Part shown: piece by piece, positions 1-12,840 of the stretch
How the letters are laid out: every line of letters starts with the position of its first letter
Position numbering within the stretch: position 1 is the stretch's first letter
Source of the DNA: Cercis canadensis
Taxonomy: Eukaryota; Streptophyta; Magnoliopsida; Fabales; Fabaceae
Direction: 5' to 3'
Assembly: GCA_003255065.1 (NCBI GenBank)
Contig: QAOA01007336.1
Span: forward strand, 112,259-176,258
Length of the DNA stretch: 64,000 nt
The notes under the pieces: generated by a model
Database searches by the model: none
Told to the model about the DNA's origin: nothing
Seen by the model: the letters and a program-made list of their open reading frames with translations, nothing else
Translations under genes and position numbers: made by a program

Positions 1-483
1 CTCCTAAATCCCTCTCTGTTTCTTGAGTTCCGTCCATGATAGAAACAGTCCTAGATCTGAGTCCGATCGATCTTTTTATAGAGCCCTTTTGATTGAACCG
101 TGCTTTCTTTGCAGGACCAATGATGCCTCGACCCCCATAATGGACGACAAAAGTGAAAACAAAACATAAAGAATAAATGAGTAAAAATGAAAATAAGAAG
201 ATTTTAGCAACCTATTGAGAAGATAGATTGTTAATATGGCTTGGACGAGTCATTTAAGCGATCAATGTTAAAATTCGTCTTCTTCACGGGTACTTTCGTG
301 GGATACGAGTCTTATTTTTTGGCAGGAACTTTGGTTCTTTACAGAAAAATATGACCATGATAACATTCGCGAATGTTTTTGACATTACGAGAAAAATTAT
401 CGCATACAACTAACATGAGAGATTGGTCCAAAGAAAACAAGACACATTTCATTAATGATTGTAGTTCAAGTACATCAAGAAGC
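1..483. other. No gene seen; presumed internal region of a Tat/Ogre-like element
   Basis: No convincing ORF is visible on either strand. The stretch lies just downstream (minus strand) of the DUF7745-like pseudogene, so it is probably the continuation of the same retroelement towards its gag-pol. That assignment is by position only. Confidence 0.35.
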
Positions 484-3400
484 TCATAGTTGTGCTATGT
501 CATTTAAAATATTCTTGCATTCTTCAAAAAGTTTCTCCAAATCCCTGGTAGGTAATGCAAAAGGAGTCATGTGAGCTTCGACCTCTTGAACTCTTTGTCT
601 CAGCCTCTTTACCTTATCATAGGAATTCTCCATCAAATACTCAAACCGCTTCTTCCATTTTTCGGTCTCCGAAGTATCACCTCCTTTACTCATTTCTTTT
701 TTTTCTTTTAAAAGCTCATATTGTTGCTTCCAAAGTGTCACCATCTCTTTTTCCTTTTTAAGAGCATTGCTCAAGCGAGTATTTTGGTATTCTATGTCTT
801 CGCATTGACTACGGAAAAATTCTTTATCCTCTTCCTCCTGGGTTTTTAGTTTTTTCATACTCTCATACCTATTCTCCCAATTTTTTATTTGTTGCTTGTG
901 AACATCTTTTTCTTCTTCTAGATTCTCCACTAACTCTTCAATCTTTGCTTTAAGACATCTCATCTGCTCAAGTCTGTGTTTCACCACTTCTCTTACCTCA
1001 TGGATTTGTCTCTCCGTTTGTTCAATTTGCTTCAATGAGGCACTTTGAGTGATATCTTGGTATTTTCTCTTTTCTTTCTCTGCTCTTGCTAATCTCTTCG
1101 TGAGCTGAGCCCGTTCTTCAAGTCATTTCATCTTTTCGACTTCTACCTCATCTAATTTTCTTTTCATTTCCTTCTCTCTAAATTTTTCCTTCATGGCAAA
1201 TTCAGCCTCAAAATCGCGAGTAGGCACTCCAATAGGAGGTGGATGAGAAATAGTAGCAACATGTGGTACTACGACCTCTCTAGCTTTCTCTCGGACCCAA
1301 GTACTGTACAAAGTAATCGCCTCATCAGTATCGGAGCACAGATCTTCTTGTCGGAATGATAATCTTTCCTAAGTCTTCTTAACCTTGTATAAGTTATTTT
1401 CACTCCCTTGAGAATCGTACTCGAACTCCATCTCAGCAAGTCCTTTAGTGTAAGGAATGTATTGGAGGTGCTTAAATTGCCTCAAGACCAGTGTAGGCGT
1501 GTAGGCCACACAACCTCGAGTACCCATTAATGGCACATATAAAAAATCTCCACAATGAACGAATATTCCATGACCTTTAGACCAATGAGAATGCCATGTA
1601 AAATTTTCTTCATCAATACCGATATAACTGTTTAACCAAAAATCTTGATCCTCCTTCACAATTTTCAATTCAGTAAATTTCCATATGAACTCCATCCCAA
1701 AGCCAAAATTGGTCAATCATGGATAATTTTTTCCTTGAACATGGTAGAAGAGCCAGATGAATAAAAGTTGTAAACAACATTTGAGTTTACCTTCACCTTT
1801 CCTTCGACAAAAATTAAGAGCTCCAAATGTGTCGGCCAATATGGCAGGTACTGGATTAATCTTGTGCTCAATAACTTGTTGAAACACATCAGCGGCTAAG
1901 AGACTAACAACATTCTTGGCAGATGGGAATAAAATAAGTCCGTAGATACACAAAGCAATCAGATTACTCAGCTTCCCCATTCCTTTTTGTCAAGAAAATT
2001 TTGTAGACTTGGTATTATGAAAGTCATAGGCCACCCCGTCATGCTAGTGTCCTTTAGAATCATTTTACTTTTCACCATGTCAACAGGTACACCTAGCCAC
2101 TCAGCAATCCTTCCCAAAACAACTTTATTCTTGTTGTGAGTATACACTTTGGTTTGGGTAGTCAATGACAAATTCAGCATATAGGCATACTCTTCAATGG
2201 TCGGAGTTGTGTCAATGACTCCAAAAGTCAAGCAACGGTATGAAGGATCTGATGAGCTGCCGAGGCTCCTCAAATTAATTAAAGTTTAAGGTCAATTACC
2301 TAAGCTACTTGTAGCATAAGGTAACCCTAAGTCAAACCTAAGGATTATTCTGAGTAGTGAATCATATTTAGAAACATATCAACAGGGGGTTTTGTTTGTT
2401 CATGTGATTAACAGAAATTAATGGTAAGTGGTAAACTTTTAGAGAAAACAACCAATCCAAGTCTTAACTGATTCTGATTTTAATCCATCCTTGATTTCCA
2501 ATGATCCATTCAATTATTAACCATGTTCTTGGCCTTAGAAAACATCAAGACGCCTCTCAGTCCTCTATGGATGTCCACTGGTTAAGCAACCGGAATTTGG
2601 AATTAACTAAGACTAAATGAATTAAGCAAACATTCAAGTCTAGTTTTACCTAAGTCCATGATCCAGCCAAGGTAATTAATCCATCCAAAAGCTCAGAAAC
2701 ATTAATCAATCATACAATCCTCTTTTATCACATTCAATTAAGCAATGAACACATGAATAATCCAAATCCAAATTAAGCAATTCAAACAGAATATTTCAGA
2801 GGATTGAAAGAACTTGATTAACAACTAAATAAATAACAACAACACATAAAAACCAATAATCAGAACAGCCAAAACCTGGATTGATTTGATGAATTAGCCC
2901 TCCATGAACAAGAGAAGCCAAGTTCTTACAAAATATCTAAAGAGAAAACTTAAAGACTAAGGAAAGTTCAAAAGCTGTCTAAAATATCTAAATGACTTCA
3001 TATGAATTTCGGATGCCCCTTTGTGCTGATATAGACCTCCAAAATTACATGCACACCTAAATTTCCCTTAGGGCACACTTGTTCCCATGGGCCTTAGCTT
3101 TAATTGGGCTTTAGTTTAGGCCCATTTGGACTTGTTATGAGGAAGTTAGGCCCATTTAAGTGCCAATAGGTGTCTGGAACCATCAGCCAACTTCAACCGC
3201 AAATAAAACCATCTTCAATATAAACTATGGTGAACCGGTCTTCATAACAATTAAAGCTCTGTCTGTTAGCTTTCTAATGGTACCCGTTTCAAGTCCATAT
3301 GACATACACAGCTCAAGTTATGGCCCAAACACTGCATGTAGGTCAGGATCCTGCGACAGCATGTCTTCTCTGGATTCCAGGCATACGACCTTCTGGACGT

Positions 3401-3970
3401 CCGAATTGGCTTTGGAGCCCTGAAAGAAAGTTGTAGACAATTCTCTCAGCTTTCCTATAAGGTATGACTCAGAATTTTTAGACATCTAGAACTCAAGATA
3501 TGCACGAAACACAGAGACAGCATAAAATGCTCAGTATTGCTGGAAATTGCAATTAGGCACAAATGGATCCAAGGTCATCAAATGAGGTCCAAGTCTACTC
3601 AATTCAACCCAAAAGAGGTTTAAAAGACTAAGTATGAGGGACAACTATTGTATAAAAAGTGTGTTCATCAGGATCCCAGTAATTCAACATGGTAACCACG
3701 ACCATCTCGTGTACCTCAACCTGCAACAAGTCCCAAATATTTCCGTATTTCTTATTAAAAGTTGTATTTTCATCAATGGGCAATAATTTGCAAAAAACGG
3801 TCTACTTCAGTCACATCATTGACTTCGACATGGACTCGGAGCGTCTTAGACAATGTGCTAGGACTTCCCTTAGGTAAACAATCCCTTTCTTCAATTGGTA
3901 GTGATGTCATATCTCTTATGAAGGCTCGTGAAGGCTTAGAATTTTCAAAAACAGGATCTTGACTAGCCAT
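484..3970 (-). pseudogene. DUF7745-like protein, probable ORF1 of a Tat/Ogre-like retroelement, broken
   Basis: The frame starts at ATG 3970 (MASQDPVFENS). Recognisable pieces follow in order: N-terminus 3970-3773; KKYGNIWDLL and MLNYWDP near 3740-3671; SYRCLTFG and TPTIEEYAYML at 2249-1968; IALCIYGLILFPS and NPVPAILADTF with CRRKGEGK at 1980-1717; LMGTRGCVAYTPTLVLRQ at 1716-1369; then a long Lys/Glu-rich coiled coil, 1311-484. This order matches the plant DUF7745 family, which is of unknown function and often transposon-associated. Breaks include a frameshift near 3772, another near 1975, stops near 1716, 1368 and 1122, and a solo LTR at 2250-3670. Across that LTR the coding sense resumes in the same frame once one target-site copy is discounted, so the gene was read through when the LTR arrived. 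It lies about 750 nt below a tRNA-Arg-type primer binding site, hence the inference that it is retroelement ORF1 and not a host gene. Confidence 0.75.
2250..3670 (-). repeat. Solo LTR of the Athila-like family inside the DUF7745-like ORF
   Basis: 1421 bp. Read on the minus strand it starts TGATGAACACAC and ends GGCAGCTCATCA, as do the LTRs of the full elements at 34706 and 44993. A perfect 5-bp target-site duplication, GGATC, flanks it (2245-2249 and 3671-3675). No internal sequence remains, so it arose by LTR-LTR recombination. Confidence 0.93.
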
Positions 3971-4721
3971 ATTAACAATTCAACTTCTTATGGATTACTG
4001 AAATGTTCAAAAATAAGATGTGACCAAACTTCTCAGAAAAATTTACAATGTATTTACAAAATAGAAATAAAGCGAGTAAAATGAGACGAGAACAAAATAG
4101 AGAAATGATGTTTCCCCTATTGTCCTAAGAAAAGATTGACCTCTAAGCTCAAGAATTCTAACTTAGTGGCCATGATCTAACCTAAAGGAGGGCTTGTACA
4201 ATCAAATTACGTGCATGGTTATTAGGTCAGTTTTACATCTTAAAAGTCCAAGGTACTATAGATTGTCTTTCGTCAGGATGACGGAGACCTTGTCTCGTTA
4301 ACATGAATAGATGAAAGGTAGATCCTCTCTATTTACTCGTGTTAAAAGGACAAGTTGCAATCCAAGTGGGAGTTTTGCATAGATTGCAAGGGTACTTAGC
4401 CCCTTTAAGATAATGCTCACTCCCTATCTAACCTTAAGTTTAAATGTGACTCGGGTATAAAGCCAGAGAAAGTGTGTGAGGTATGAGTGTTTGTGTTTTG
4501 TGTGTGCAGGGGAAGCAAACAAACCTCATCCTACATCTACCCGTTGCAAAAGAAAACTCAAAATATATTACAATTATTTACAAATGCGAAGCAAAAATAT
4601 ATACACAATATATACATGAAATAAATAATGAAAAATTAAATGAATAAATGAAATCAAGAAAATACAAAAAAGCCATATTTATTTTGCACAATTAACTTTC
4701 TAGGCTTGACTCTCGATTTTT
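3971..4721 (-). other. Leader between primer binding site and ORF1
   Basis: About 750 nt without an ORF between the Tat/Ogre-like primer binding site and the ATG of the DUF7745-like gene. It is consistent with a long retroelement 5' leader. No regulatory motif was recognised. Confidence 0.4.
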
Positions 4722-4737
4722 CCTAGTGGAGTCGCCA
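4722..4737 (-). promoter_or_regulatory. Primer binding site, tRNA-Arg type
   Basis: On the minus strand TGGCGACTCCACTAGG follows the LTR end (...TGACA) after three bases. It resembles the complement of the plant tRNA-Arg(ACG) 3' end (CCA plus ...CAGCGGAGTCG) with about two mismatches. tRNA-Arg priming is described for Ogre/Tat elements. Confidence 0.65.
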
Positions 4738-4740
4738 AAC

Positions 4741-7700
4741 TGTCATAACGTACCTAGAGGTCGCTATAACGCGAATGACTAAAATAAAATATTTTAGTTT
4801 TCAAAATGAAAACTCTAGAGTCGCCACCAATTGTATTAAAAATCGGAGAATAATTAGAAAACCCATTTTATTTTTAAAATTAGGTCTACAAACCAGAAAG
4901 GGTTCGGGAGTCTAATTGTGTATAGAGAAGGTGTTAGGCGCCCTATAACACCCATCTAAAAGACGGTTACCTAAAATTAATTATGCAAATTAAATCATGG
5001 CCAAATAGTATTTATTTTATCCCTAAAAGAAAAATGGGTGATTATTCAAAATAGGACTTGATTCGTCACCCTTGAATGCCTACATACCCTAATTAGGGAT
5101 CAAAGTCCGCGTAGTTTGCAATGATTCAAAATAATTTTTCTTTTAATTTTTTAATTTTTATTTTTTTTTATTATTTTTCGAAAATGAAATTAAAAGAAAT
5201 TCAAAATTTCCAAGTTAAAATTATGCTATGCATGAATCTAATCGCATCTTAGTCCTTCAACTTTGTTCCTATGTTTCTCGGTTCCCAAAGTGGAGCTTAT
5301 CCTTACCTCGGGCAGATAAGAGAGTCACCCCTATGGGGGTAAGTTGCTCATATCCCTCCCTTGACAAGTAAGGGGCATATGAATACTATTCACACAATTT
5401 AAACTAAACTATATAAAAATGCATCATATATGTTTAAAAAAATGAATTTACTTCTAATTTTATTTCAATTAAATCATTTAAATAGGAGAGAAAAAAAAGA
5501 GTAAATTAAAAAAAAATTAAAAAATGAATAAATAAATAAATAAAATAATCTAAAAATAAAAACAAATAAATAAAAACAAAAATTAACATAAATAAATAAA
5601 ATAATCTAACCCTAAAATAAATATACTGATGGGCCCAATTCGGATTTGGCCTAACAGCAACCAAAGAAATCTGCAACAAAAAGAAAAATACTGAAACCAT
5701 ATGGGCAATTAACCCATTTCAGTTGACCCATTTTACAACCAAAAAATCAGCAACATAGCCCATCAGTTCAATGGCCCAAAATGAAATAAAACCTTAACCC
5801 ATCATAAAACATTAACCCATTAGAATGAACCCAATCCAAAAACAATAAACTTAAACCCAATAACAACAAATGACCCATGAATAAGCAAACTAAGTAAAGT
5901 GAAACAAAACAACATGAAGTAAATAAGACCCTCACAACCCATGTGTATAAAGCATACACAATAGAATAAAAACATTAACCATTAACCTACAAACAAATAG
6001 AAATGGAAAATTGCAACAAACTAATGGACAAAAGAACCCAATATCCCTCATAAACCCAAAGGAAATAACTAAAACAAAAGCCATAAAATGATAAATAAAA
6101 AAAATAAACTTCAGCATGATAAAAGAATAAGAGGAAATACGATAATGGAGCTTTTCTTTCTCCACCTCATATCAAAACTCCAGGGAAAGAATCTGGGCAT
6201 AGGTGGAGGACCCTAAGGTAAAGAAACTTCATTTTTTCTCTATTTTTTGATTTCATTTGGTCTCAACTTCCCTTTAAATTTGGTTTTCCTCTTTGATTCC
6301 CTTTCTAACCTTGCTTTTCTCTTTCTAAAAATGACTTTCTCTCTCTAAAAAATGAAACTTTCTCTCTCTAGAAAGGGAGTAAATTGGGTACCTCCATGAT
6401 GTTTGCTTCTTATTGTTGTTTTCTCTATGTGCTGTTGCGGCTGGTTCCCTTTCTCCTTGCACTATTGTCCCTTCTTTCTTTCTCCATTGCTGCTGGTTCT
6501 GTTTCAGTTCTAGCCTCTTGCTGCCCCTCTGTTTCCGTTCTCTCCTACTGATTGGTGTTGTCGCTTAACCAATTAAATTTAACCGAATCCTCTAATTAGA
6601 ATGCAATAGAGGGCATGATCCGGGAAGTCTCTTACAAGGAATGCAATGTGTAATTAATAATTTCAAGTTTAAGAACAGGGGATTTTTGAAACAAGATCAT
6701 AATAGGAAATTACAGAATTAAACAAAGATTAATGCAATTGATTAAAGGCGTAACCTAGCTAGACATCCATCAAAAACTGGTTTGATTCATCCTTGATTAA
6801 CACGAGTGATTAAGTCCTAATGCAACACTACTAATTGAGTTTAATCACAACTGAAATCTCTAATTATGATCAATTGTTCCTACTGAGTTATCACTTAGGA
6901 TTCGATTAACCACATACAATCACTAATCTTGTAATCACAAAGACTAAGCAATTAGTGATTAATCTAAAAACCGAACATCAATTAGCATATCATAGCTTCT
7001 TTGAATTCTAACCACAGATTAAAGATTGATCAATCTAAATTCTATTTCTTACTTCAATATCCATATAAATCACAAAGATCTCCATGAATTCATACAAAGA
7101 TTAAAGCAAGGTAGAAATTCAAAAAAGAAGAAATTGCATTAAGTTTAATCCAATTAAGAACATAATCTCAAAATCAAAACCGAATTTAATCAGGAATCTA
7201 ACTTGGTTACAAGGATTCTACTCCTCCATGGTCATGAAATCCAAGCTCCAATGGAGAAGTGCAGTCATAAATCAAAGAGCTCCAAACTTTTCAAGAGAGA
7301 AAACAAAAGCTGCCTAGTCTACAATTCATAACTTGTCTGCTTCCTTTCTCTGCTTATAACTTCCTAACTTTCATGCACACCTAATTTACCCCTAACCTAG
7401 TTTAAACCTCTAGACCTCAACTTCAAATGGGCTCTGGTTTGGGCCTGAATTGAGGAAGTTAAGCCCATTTAAGTCTATCTAGGTCCATATAGGTCTCTGG
7501 ACTAATTAGCCATTTTAGACAGGCAATAAGACCATCTTAACTTCATAATTTTTTGAACGGGCCTTAATAACAATTGAAGCCTTGTGCCTTAGCTTTCCAA
7601 TGGGACCATTTCAAGTCCATACGACATGTACAACACAAGTTATCCAAACACTGCATGCGGGTCAGGATCCAGCGGCAGCAACTCTACTCTGACTTCCAGG

Positions 7701-8462
7701 TTAAATTTTACCCGCTGAACTTCTAAATTGGCTTGGAGGTATGAATAAAAGTTGTAGATAATCCTTTTAGCTTTCCTACAAGGAAATAATCACAATTTTT
7801 AGACATCCAGAACTAAAGATATACTCGAAATACAGAATAGTGTCAAAACCCTAATAATGTTGAAAAACACACTTAAGCCCAATTTGAACCTAATTAATGA
7901 AATATGACCCAAACCAAATCAAATAAGCCCAACATAGGATTAGGAGGTTAAAAATAGGGATTAATTAATATATAAAAATATTGTTCATCAACTACTGCTA
8001 CTTTCTGCTTCTTTCTCTATGTTGTCCTCTTTCTCCTTTTGGGTCTTTGTTTTCTGGTCTATCTCTCTCTCTCCTTGGGTCTCTATTTTTCTAGTCTCTC
8101 TGCTGTATGTTTTTTGTCTCTGAAAATCTATTTTCTATTGCCTTTTTGGTCTCTGTTTTTTTGGTCTCTCTGCTACCTCTATTTTGCTCTATCTCCCCCC
8201 TTTTATGCTCTTTGTTTTCAGTTTTATCAACCCCTGTCTCTGCACTCTCTCACGTCTCTCTAACTACTGCCCCATGCACCCACGTTCTTCCCCTCTCTCA
8301 CGTCTCTATTTTCTCCTTTTATTAGCACATGCACATGCACCCACCTCTTGCAACTTCTTTTTATTATTAGAAGGAAAACTACCCATGCACCACATCTCTT
8401 ATTTTGCTTCTAACTGTTATTATTATTTTTTATATATATTTGGACGAAAATGAGTTTCTACA
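4741..8462 (-). repeat. 5' LTR of a Tat/Ogre-like element (interrupted)
   Basis: On the minus strand it begins TGTAGAAACTCATTTTCG and ends CGTTATGACA. It contains the block GAGTCGCCACCAATTG and the GTGTTAGGC block, both shared with 9193-12670 and 57358-57722. The pyrimidine-rich zone at 6230-6540 and 7991-8330 (plus strand) is split by a solo LTR. Without that insertion the LTR is about 2.3 kb. The outer (8462) boundary rests only on the TG start. Confidence 0.65.
6549..7990 (-). repeat. Solo LTR, diverged member of the Athila-like family
   Basis: The minus-strand end of the sequence begins TGATGAACA and its last bases are CACCAATCA. It shares internal blocks with the other LTRs, including the reverse complement of CATTGGAAAGCTAAGG and the GGTCAGGATCC segment. 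Flanks are CCTAC (6544-6548) and ACTAC (7991-7995), a near-match 5-bp target duplication. It lies inside the Tat-like LTR. Confidence 0.75.
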
Positions 8463-9192
8463 GATCTATTTTTAAGAAGTAATTTTTATCAATTCCTATT
8501 CACCCCCTCTAGGAATAGACTCTGCAACTCTCAAACTTAGGTGGCAACTTTTTGACTTTTTGTTTTGCTATCTCTCATCCATGATGGTCATATCACTGAG
8601 TGTTGGTCTCTCAAATGCTAATTATATTGTGCTTTCCGTGATTGGGTCATACATTGCAGGAACAATTACATATCTACTAGTAGGATTTAGTGATTCTGAA
8701 CTTGTGAAGAAATGGAATGAATTGTCTTATAGAGGACATGAATGAAAAAAAAAAACATCATATTACATTGGAACCTCATGACTGTAATGATGATAGCCCT
8801 TGGGCTCTCTTCTATTATTTGGTGTTTTCCCATTACAAAAGCACTTAAATTTGTACTAATTGTCAAGTTTTACTTCGATTGTCCTTGGTTATAAAAATAT
8901 CAAGACAATCAGATTGAAAATGACCAAGTATGAATAAATAATATAAGTTGTGTCAATAAAAAAAAAAAAACCAATGAAAGTTATAAATAATTTGCAGAAA
9001 TTTATCGGTTCAAGTTTTTAGTTTGCATATGAAAAGAAAGTGAATTTTAAATTCTTGGATCAAGCTAAAAACTAAATGTAGATTTCTCCTTCAACAACGT
9101 ATAAAGTTTGTAGGACAAGCACACAATACTATTTGGTTCATGGATTTCTCAAAAAAAAAAATGAGGTTTTAAGTTGAAATCTCATTCCCTCA
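8463..9192. other. Spacer between two Tat-like LTRs; one small hydrophobic ORF
   Basis: A plus-strand frame at about 8560-8745 encodes a short hydrophobic peptide (SVGLSNANYIVLSVIGSYIA) ending in KKWNELSYRGHE before a stop and an A-run. A TTGCAG just before AACAATTACA could be a splice acceptor, so a terminal exon of a host membrane protein is possible. I do not recognise the family. The rest is AT-rich and featureless. Confidence 0.3.
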
Positions 9193-12100
9193 TGTCACAA
9201 TATACCCAAAAGTCGTTACGACGCGAATGACGAACTTAAAAAAAAATAGATTTTGAAATAAAACTTAGAGTCGCCACCAATTGTATTAAGAAAATGAAGA
9301 ACAAATGAAAAACTCCTTTTTAATAAAAAAAAAAATGGTCTATGAACCAGAGAGAGCTCAGGAGTCTGTTTATGCGTGGAGAAAGTGTTAGGCACCCCAC
9401 AACATCCATCTAAAGACAATTACCCTTAATTAATTGTGCATATATAAATATGGCCAAAAAGTGTATTTTATTTACCCCAAAATAATAAATGTATTTACAA
9501 GAATATATGACAAAAGTAAAAACATAATTTAAACGTGCAATGCATGATTTCTCCACCGATACCTAAATCCTTCCACCCCTTCATCGCATAAAGCTACCAT
9601 CCGGGGTGCGCTACCCTCGCCTAGGTTGGATAGAGAAAGGCATCCCATATAGGACTGACTCGCTCTATCCTCCCATGATAAGTGAAGAGGCATGCAGATA
9701 CTACACAACAAATATATTTTGTATATACTGTGTAAATGCATGGTTTTAAGTATTGTAGTATTTGTCTCGGGGAAAGGGACTTTAATTACATTCAAAACAA
9801 GAAAGATTAATGAAAGTCTCTTGCTTTTAGCTTGCAACAAAGCCTTCTTGAGCAAAGCCCTCTAACTTCCCACAACCACAATCATCATCAGTCAAATGTA
9901 AAGTTGCTCAAGGAAACACCAAATACAAATTAAAAGATTCACAACTAAATGTCATCATCTCAAGTATCTCATGCCTCAAACATACAAGAAAGATCCGGAA
10001 TGACACCTAATAAATAATGACCACAACTTGGAGAAATTAATAACCCAACAATTATTTCAAATTCAACTCAAAATGAATTTAAGACAACCACACAAGAATA
10101 AGACTACCAATCAACTTTTAGGCAGGAAAATGCAGAAATTACCAAATTGACATGCCAACAGCTCCTATGCAATGCTTAGAACCAAGCTAACAACTCACAA
10201 AAATAGAACAATGGAAAATTAAAAAAATATCACTAAGACGTAATCCAAAACAGCCGCATTCATATTAGAACTAGAAATAGTGAAAAAATTCTAAAAATTT
10301 CTCACGTCAAAGACACAAGTCTTATGGTTCTAATGAAACAAGAATTGTGCAAAATGGAGCTATATAGCTCAAATTAGAGACAAAATACTAAGCACTGCTA
10401 GAGACAAAACAACTGTGATAGTGCAACAGTAAACAACCATATTCAAATCGAAATTGGGAGCAAAGTAGACATGCAAAAATTATAAAAATTGCACAAATTG
10501 AAGATATATGTCTTACGGTTCTAACAAGGTAAACAATTCTAAATTCTGAGCTCTATAGCTCCAAAAATAAATGAAACATTGAGTGTTGCCAGTGAGAAAA
10601 TTGACAGCAGCAAAAATGGCATGCAATCATTCTTTTCCATGCTAAAGCCACGACAAATTCATTCTTAAACCACTTCACAATAAGGCAAGCAACCAAATCC
10701 CAGTAAAAACAACATCTCAACACAAGGCATAAAAGATTAGCTATACAACAAACTAATATGGGTATCAAATGACCTATAGATCAATCAAAATAATAGTAAC
10801 TTAACCAATATCCCAGTAGCAATGGAAATATGGTAGGACAGCAGTGAAATCAACTCAAAATGACAACAACAAACATGCCAAAACAATGGTGAAATTAAAT
10901 CAAAAATAATCCTTAACTTCAAATTAAAATTGGTAGCAAACAACTCAAAACAAACGGCTTAAAAATGGTGTAAAACTCGCTTTAGAAACAGCCTAAAGAA
11001 AAGTAGAAAACAATCTTGAATCAGTCCCTAAATGCCTCTAACATATGAGGAACACAGTAAAATGCAACCAACTGCTTAGGCAGATATATAATAACAACAT
11101 GACAATGGATATATAGTCATTACCCCTCCAAAAATAGCAATGACTAAGGCCGAAACACATCCAGAAGAAATGGGCAGTGGTTAAACCATAAACCACAGAA
11201 GGAAAGCATTGAAAATGTGACAATCCTCAAATATGCAAGATAAATGAGAAACACTTATAGTCAAATAAAAAAGCTAGTAAGTCTAAAGGCATGCAAGACA
11301 ACAAGAAAACAAAGATGATACCATAGGAAAACATAACCCATTCCATTAAGGTAACAACATATTTTTAACCATTAGGATTCTCTTAAACAACATCCTTCCT
11401 AACCCAAAAAATAGAAAAAAGAAAAATAAGGCAGCAAAGAGCACTTAGAACCAATAAAAGATGCAATAGAAAAAAAAATTTACCATCATAATTCACAAAG
11501 ACCAAATGCAATGCAACCTCCTAAAATGAGCAAAAGAGATATAACATACTCATGAATGAAAATTTCATACTTCAATTTTTATACCCAAAAGACATCCTTC
11601 CCACACATTTTTCAGCATATACTCAAATTACTAAGAAAACCATAAAAAAAAAAAAAATGGAAGCTCTGAACTAACATGTCAAGCTATGCACGGCGGCCCT
11701 TTGCAAGATCCCCTAAATAATCATGAACATGAAATTCAACATATATAAAAAAAAAAAAAAACTACTAATGAATATTTGTAACCTTATGCATGAAATCTGA
11801 ATTTTAACATATTGCCATGACATAATGAAAATGAAATTCAGCCACCTTAAAATGCCTAGAAAATTGACATAATAGTGTTGAAAAAGAAACATACAGAGAA
11901 AATTCCATAGCATGAATTTTAAATCATAACTACTAGAAATCAAACAATAGCACTCAATATCATTGTATATAAACCAGAATTAGTCAAGAACATGAGTGAA
12001 TCTATGAGAGAAAGACCCTTGAACCTAGAAATGATGAATACTCCTCTGCCGTCATCCTCCTCCCACCATTGCAGTATGACTCTTTCTTTATCAATGAAGC

Positions 12101-12670
12101 TCTCTTTCTCTCTAGTTTGTACTCACTCTAGTCCCTCTTCTCCCTCTCGGTTTCCTTTTCTTCTCTTCCCCTTTCAATCCCACACACTCTCCCTCTTCCT
12201 TAGTCAGTTCTCTTCCTTCTCCTTTCTCTATTCTTTCTCTTCTCTTCCTTACACACTCACACACCTCTTAGATATTTTCTCTTTTTTTTCCACTTTTGCC
12301 CCTCCTAACTTGTTGTCTACTCCCCTTTTTCATTTGATTTGTTTCCTTTTTATTAATAATTTGAAAAATATGGATAATGTAAAGTCTTGGACCAATTGGG
12401 AGAGGAGGAAATCTATTCATTGCTTTCCTATTAGTGCTCTTAAATCTAGTGACACAAAAATCCATTTACCAAATTCTTTTTCTCATTTTTTATTTATTTA
12501 TTATTTGCAAAAAATTAATTATTGAAAAATGGGCTAGGCCTAGGGTTTGCTTCATTACAAAGGCCCAAACAACCATACAAAAACTAATAATTAAAAAGTA
12601 TGAATTTATTTCTTTTGTTTCAATTTTTTTTATACCACGAAAAAGATCCAGAGAAAATACAGTGTTTACA
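9193..12670 (-). repeat. 3' LTR of a second Tat/Ogre-like element
   Basis: Its low-coordinate end matches the end of the LTR at 4741, with TGTCA, GAGTCGCCACCAATTG and GTGTTAGGCACCCC in the same order. Its high-coordinate end is placed where the minus strand reads TGTAAACACTGTATTTTC, resembling the start of the other LTR. No primer binding site follows at 9192, so this is a 3' or solo LTR. Tat-type 3' sequence lies at 12671-14240. No 5-bp target duplication could be confirmed. The apparent ORFs inside are low-complexity or AT-rich shadows. Confidence 0.6.
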
Positions 12671-12840
12671 ATTACACCTCTTTACATGTTTTCTATTATA
12701 ATAACATGTTAAGCTCTCATTTTTCCCATTTTCATATAGGAAACATGTAAAGACAAAAAGACGAGTATTTTTTCTGGGAAAGAAAATATCAAGTGTTGCT
12801 GCTCAAATCGCAAGAAATTAAAAACATGTAGGGATTTGAA

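Noticed and set aside
8039-8453. Overlapping hydrophobic ORFs resembling membrane proteins
   Set aside because: Three overlapping frames in CT-rich LTR sequence; hydrophobicity follows from base composition.
11992-12525. 177-aa Ser/Phe/Leu-rich ORF
   Set aside because: Lies in the pyrimidine-rich zone of a Tat-like LTR; composition is low-complexity and no domain is visible.
9193-12670. Solo LTR with its own target-site duplication
   Set aside because: No matching 5-mers at the estimated ends, and Tat-type 3' sequence adjoins its high-coordinate side, so a 3' LTR is more likely.
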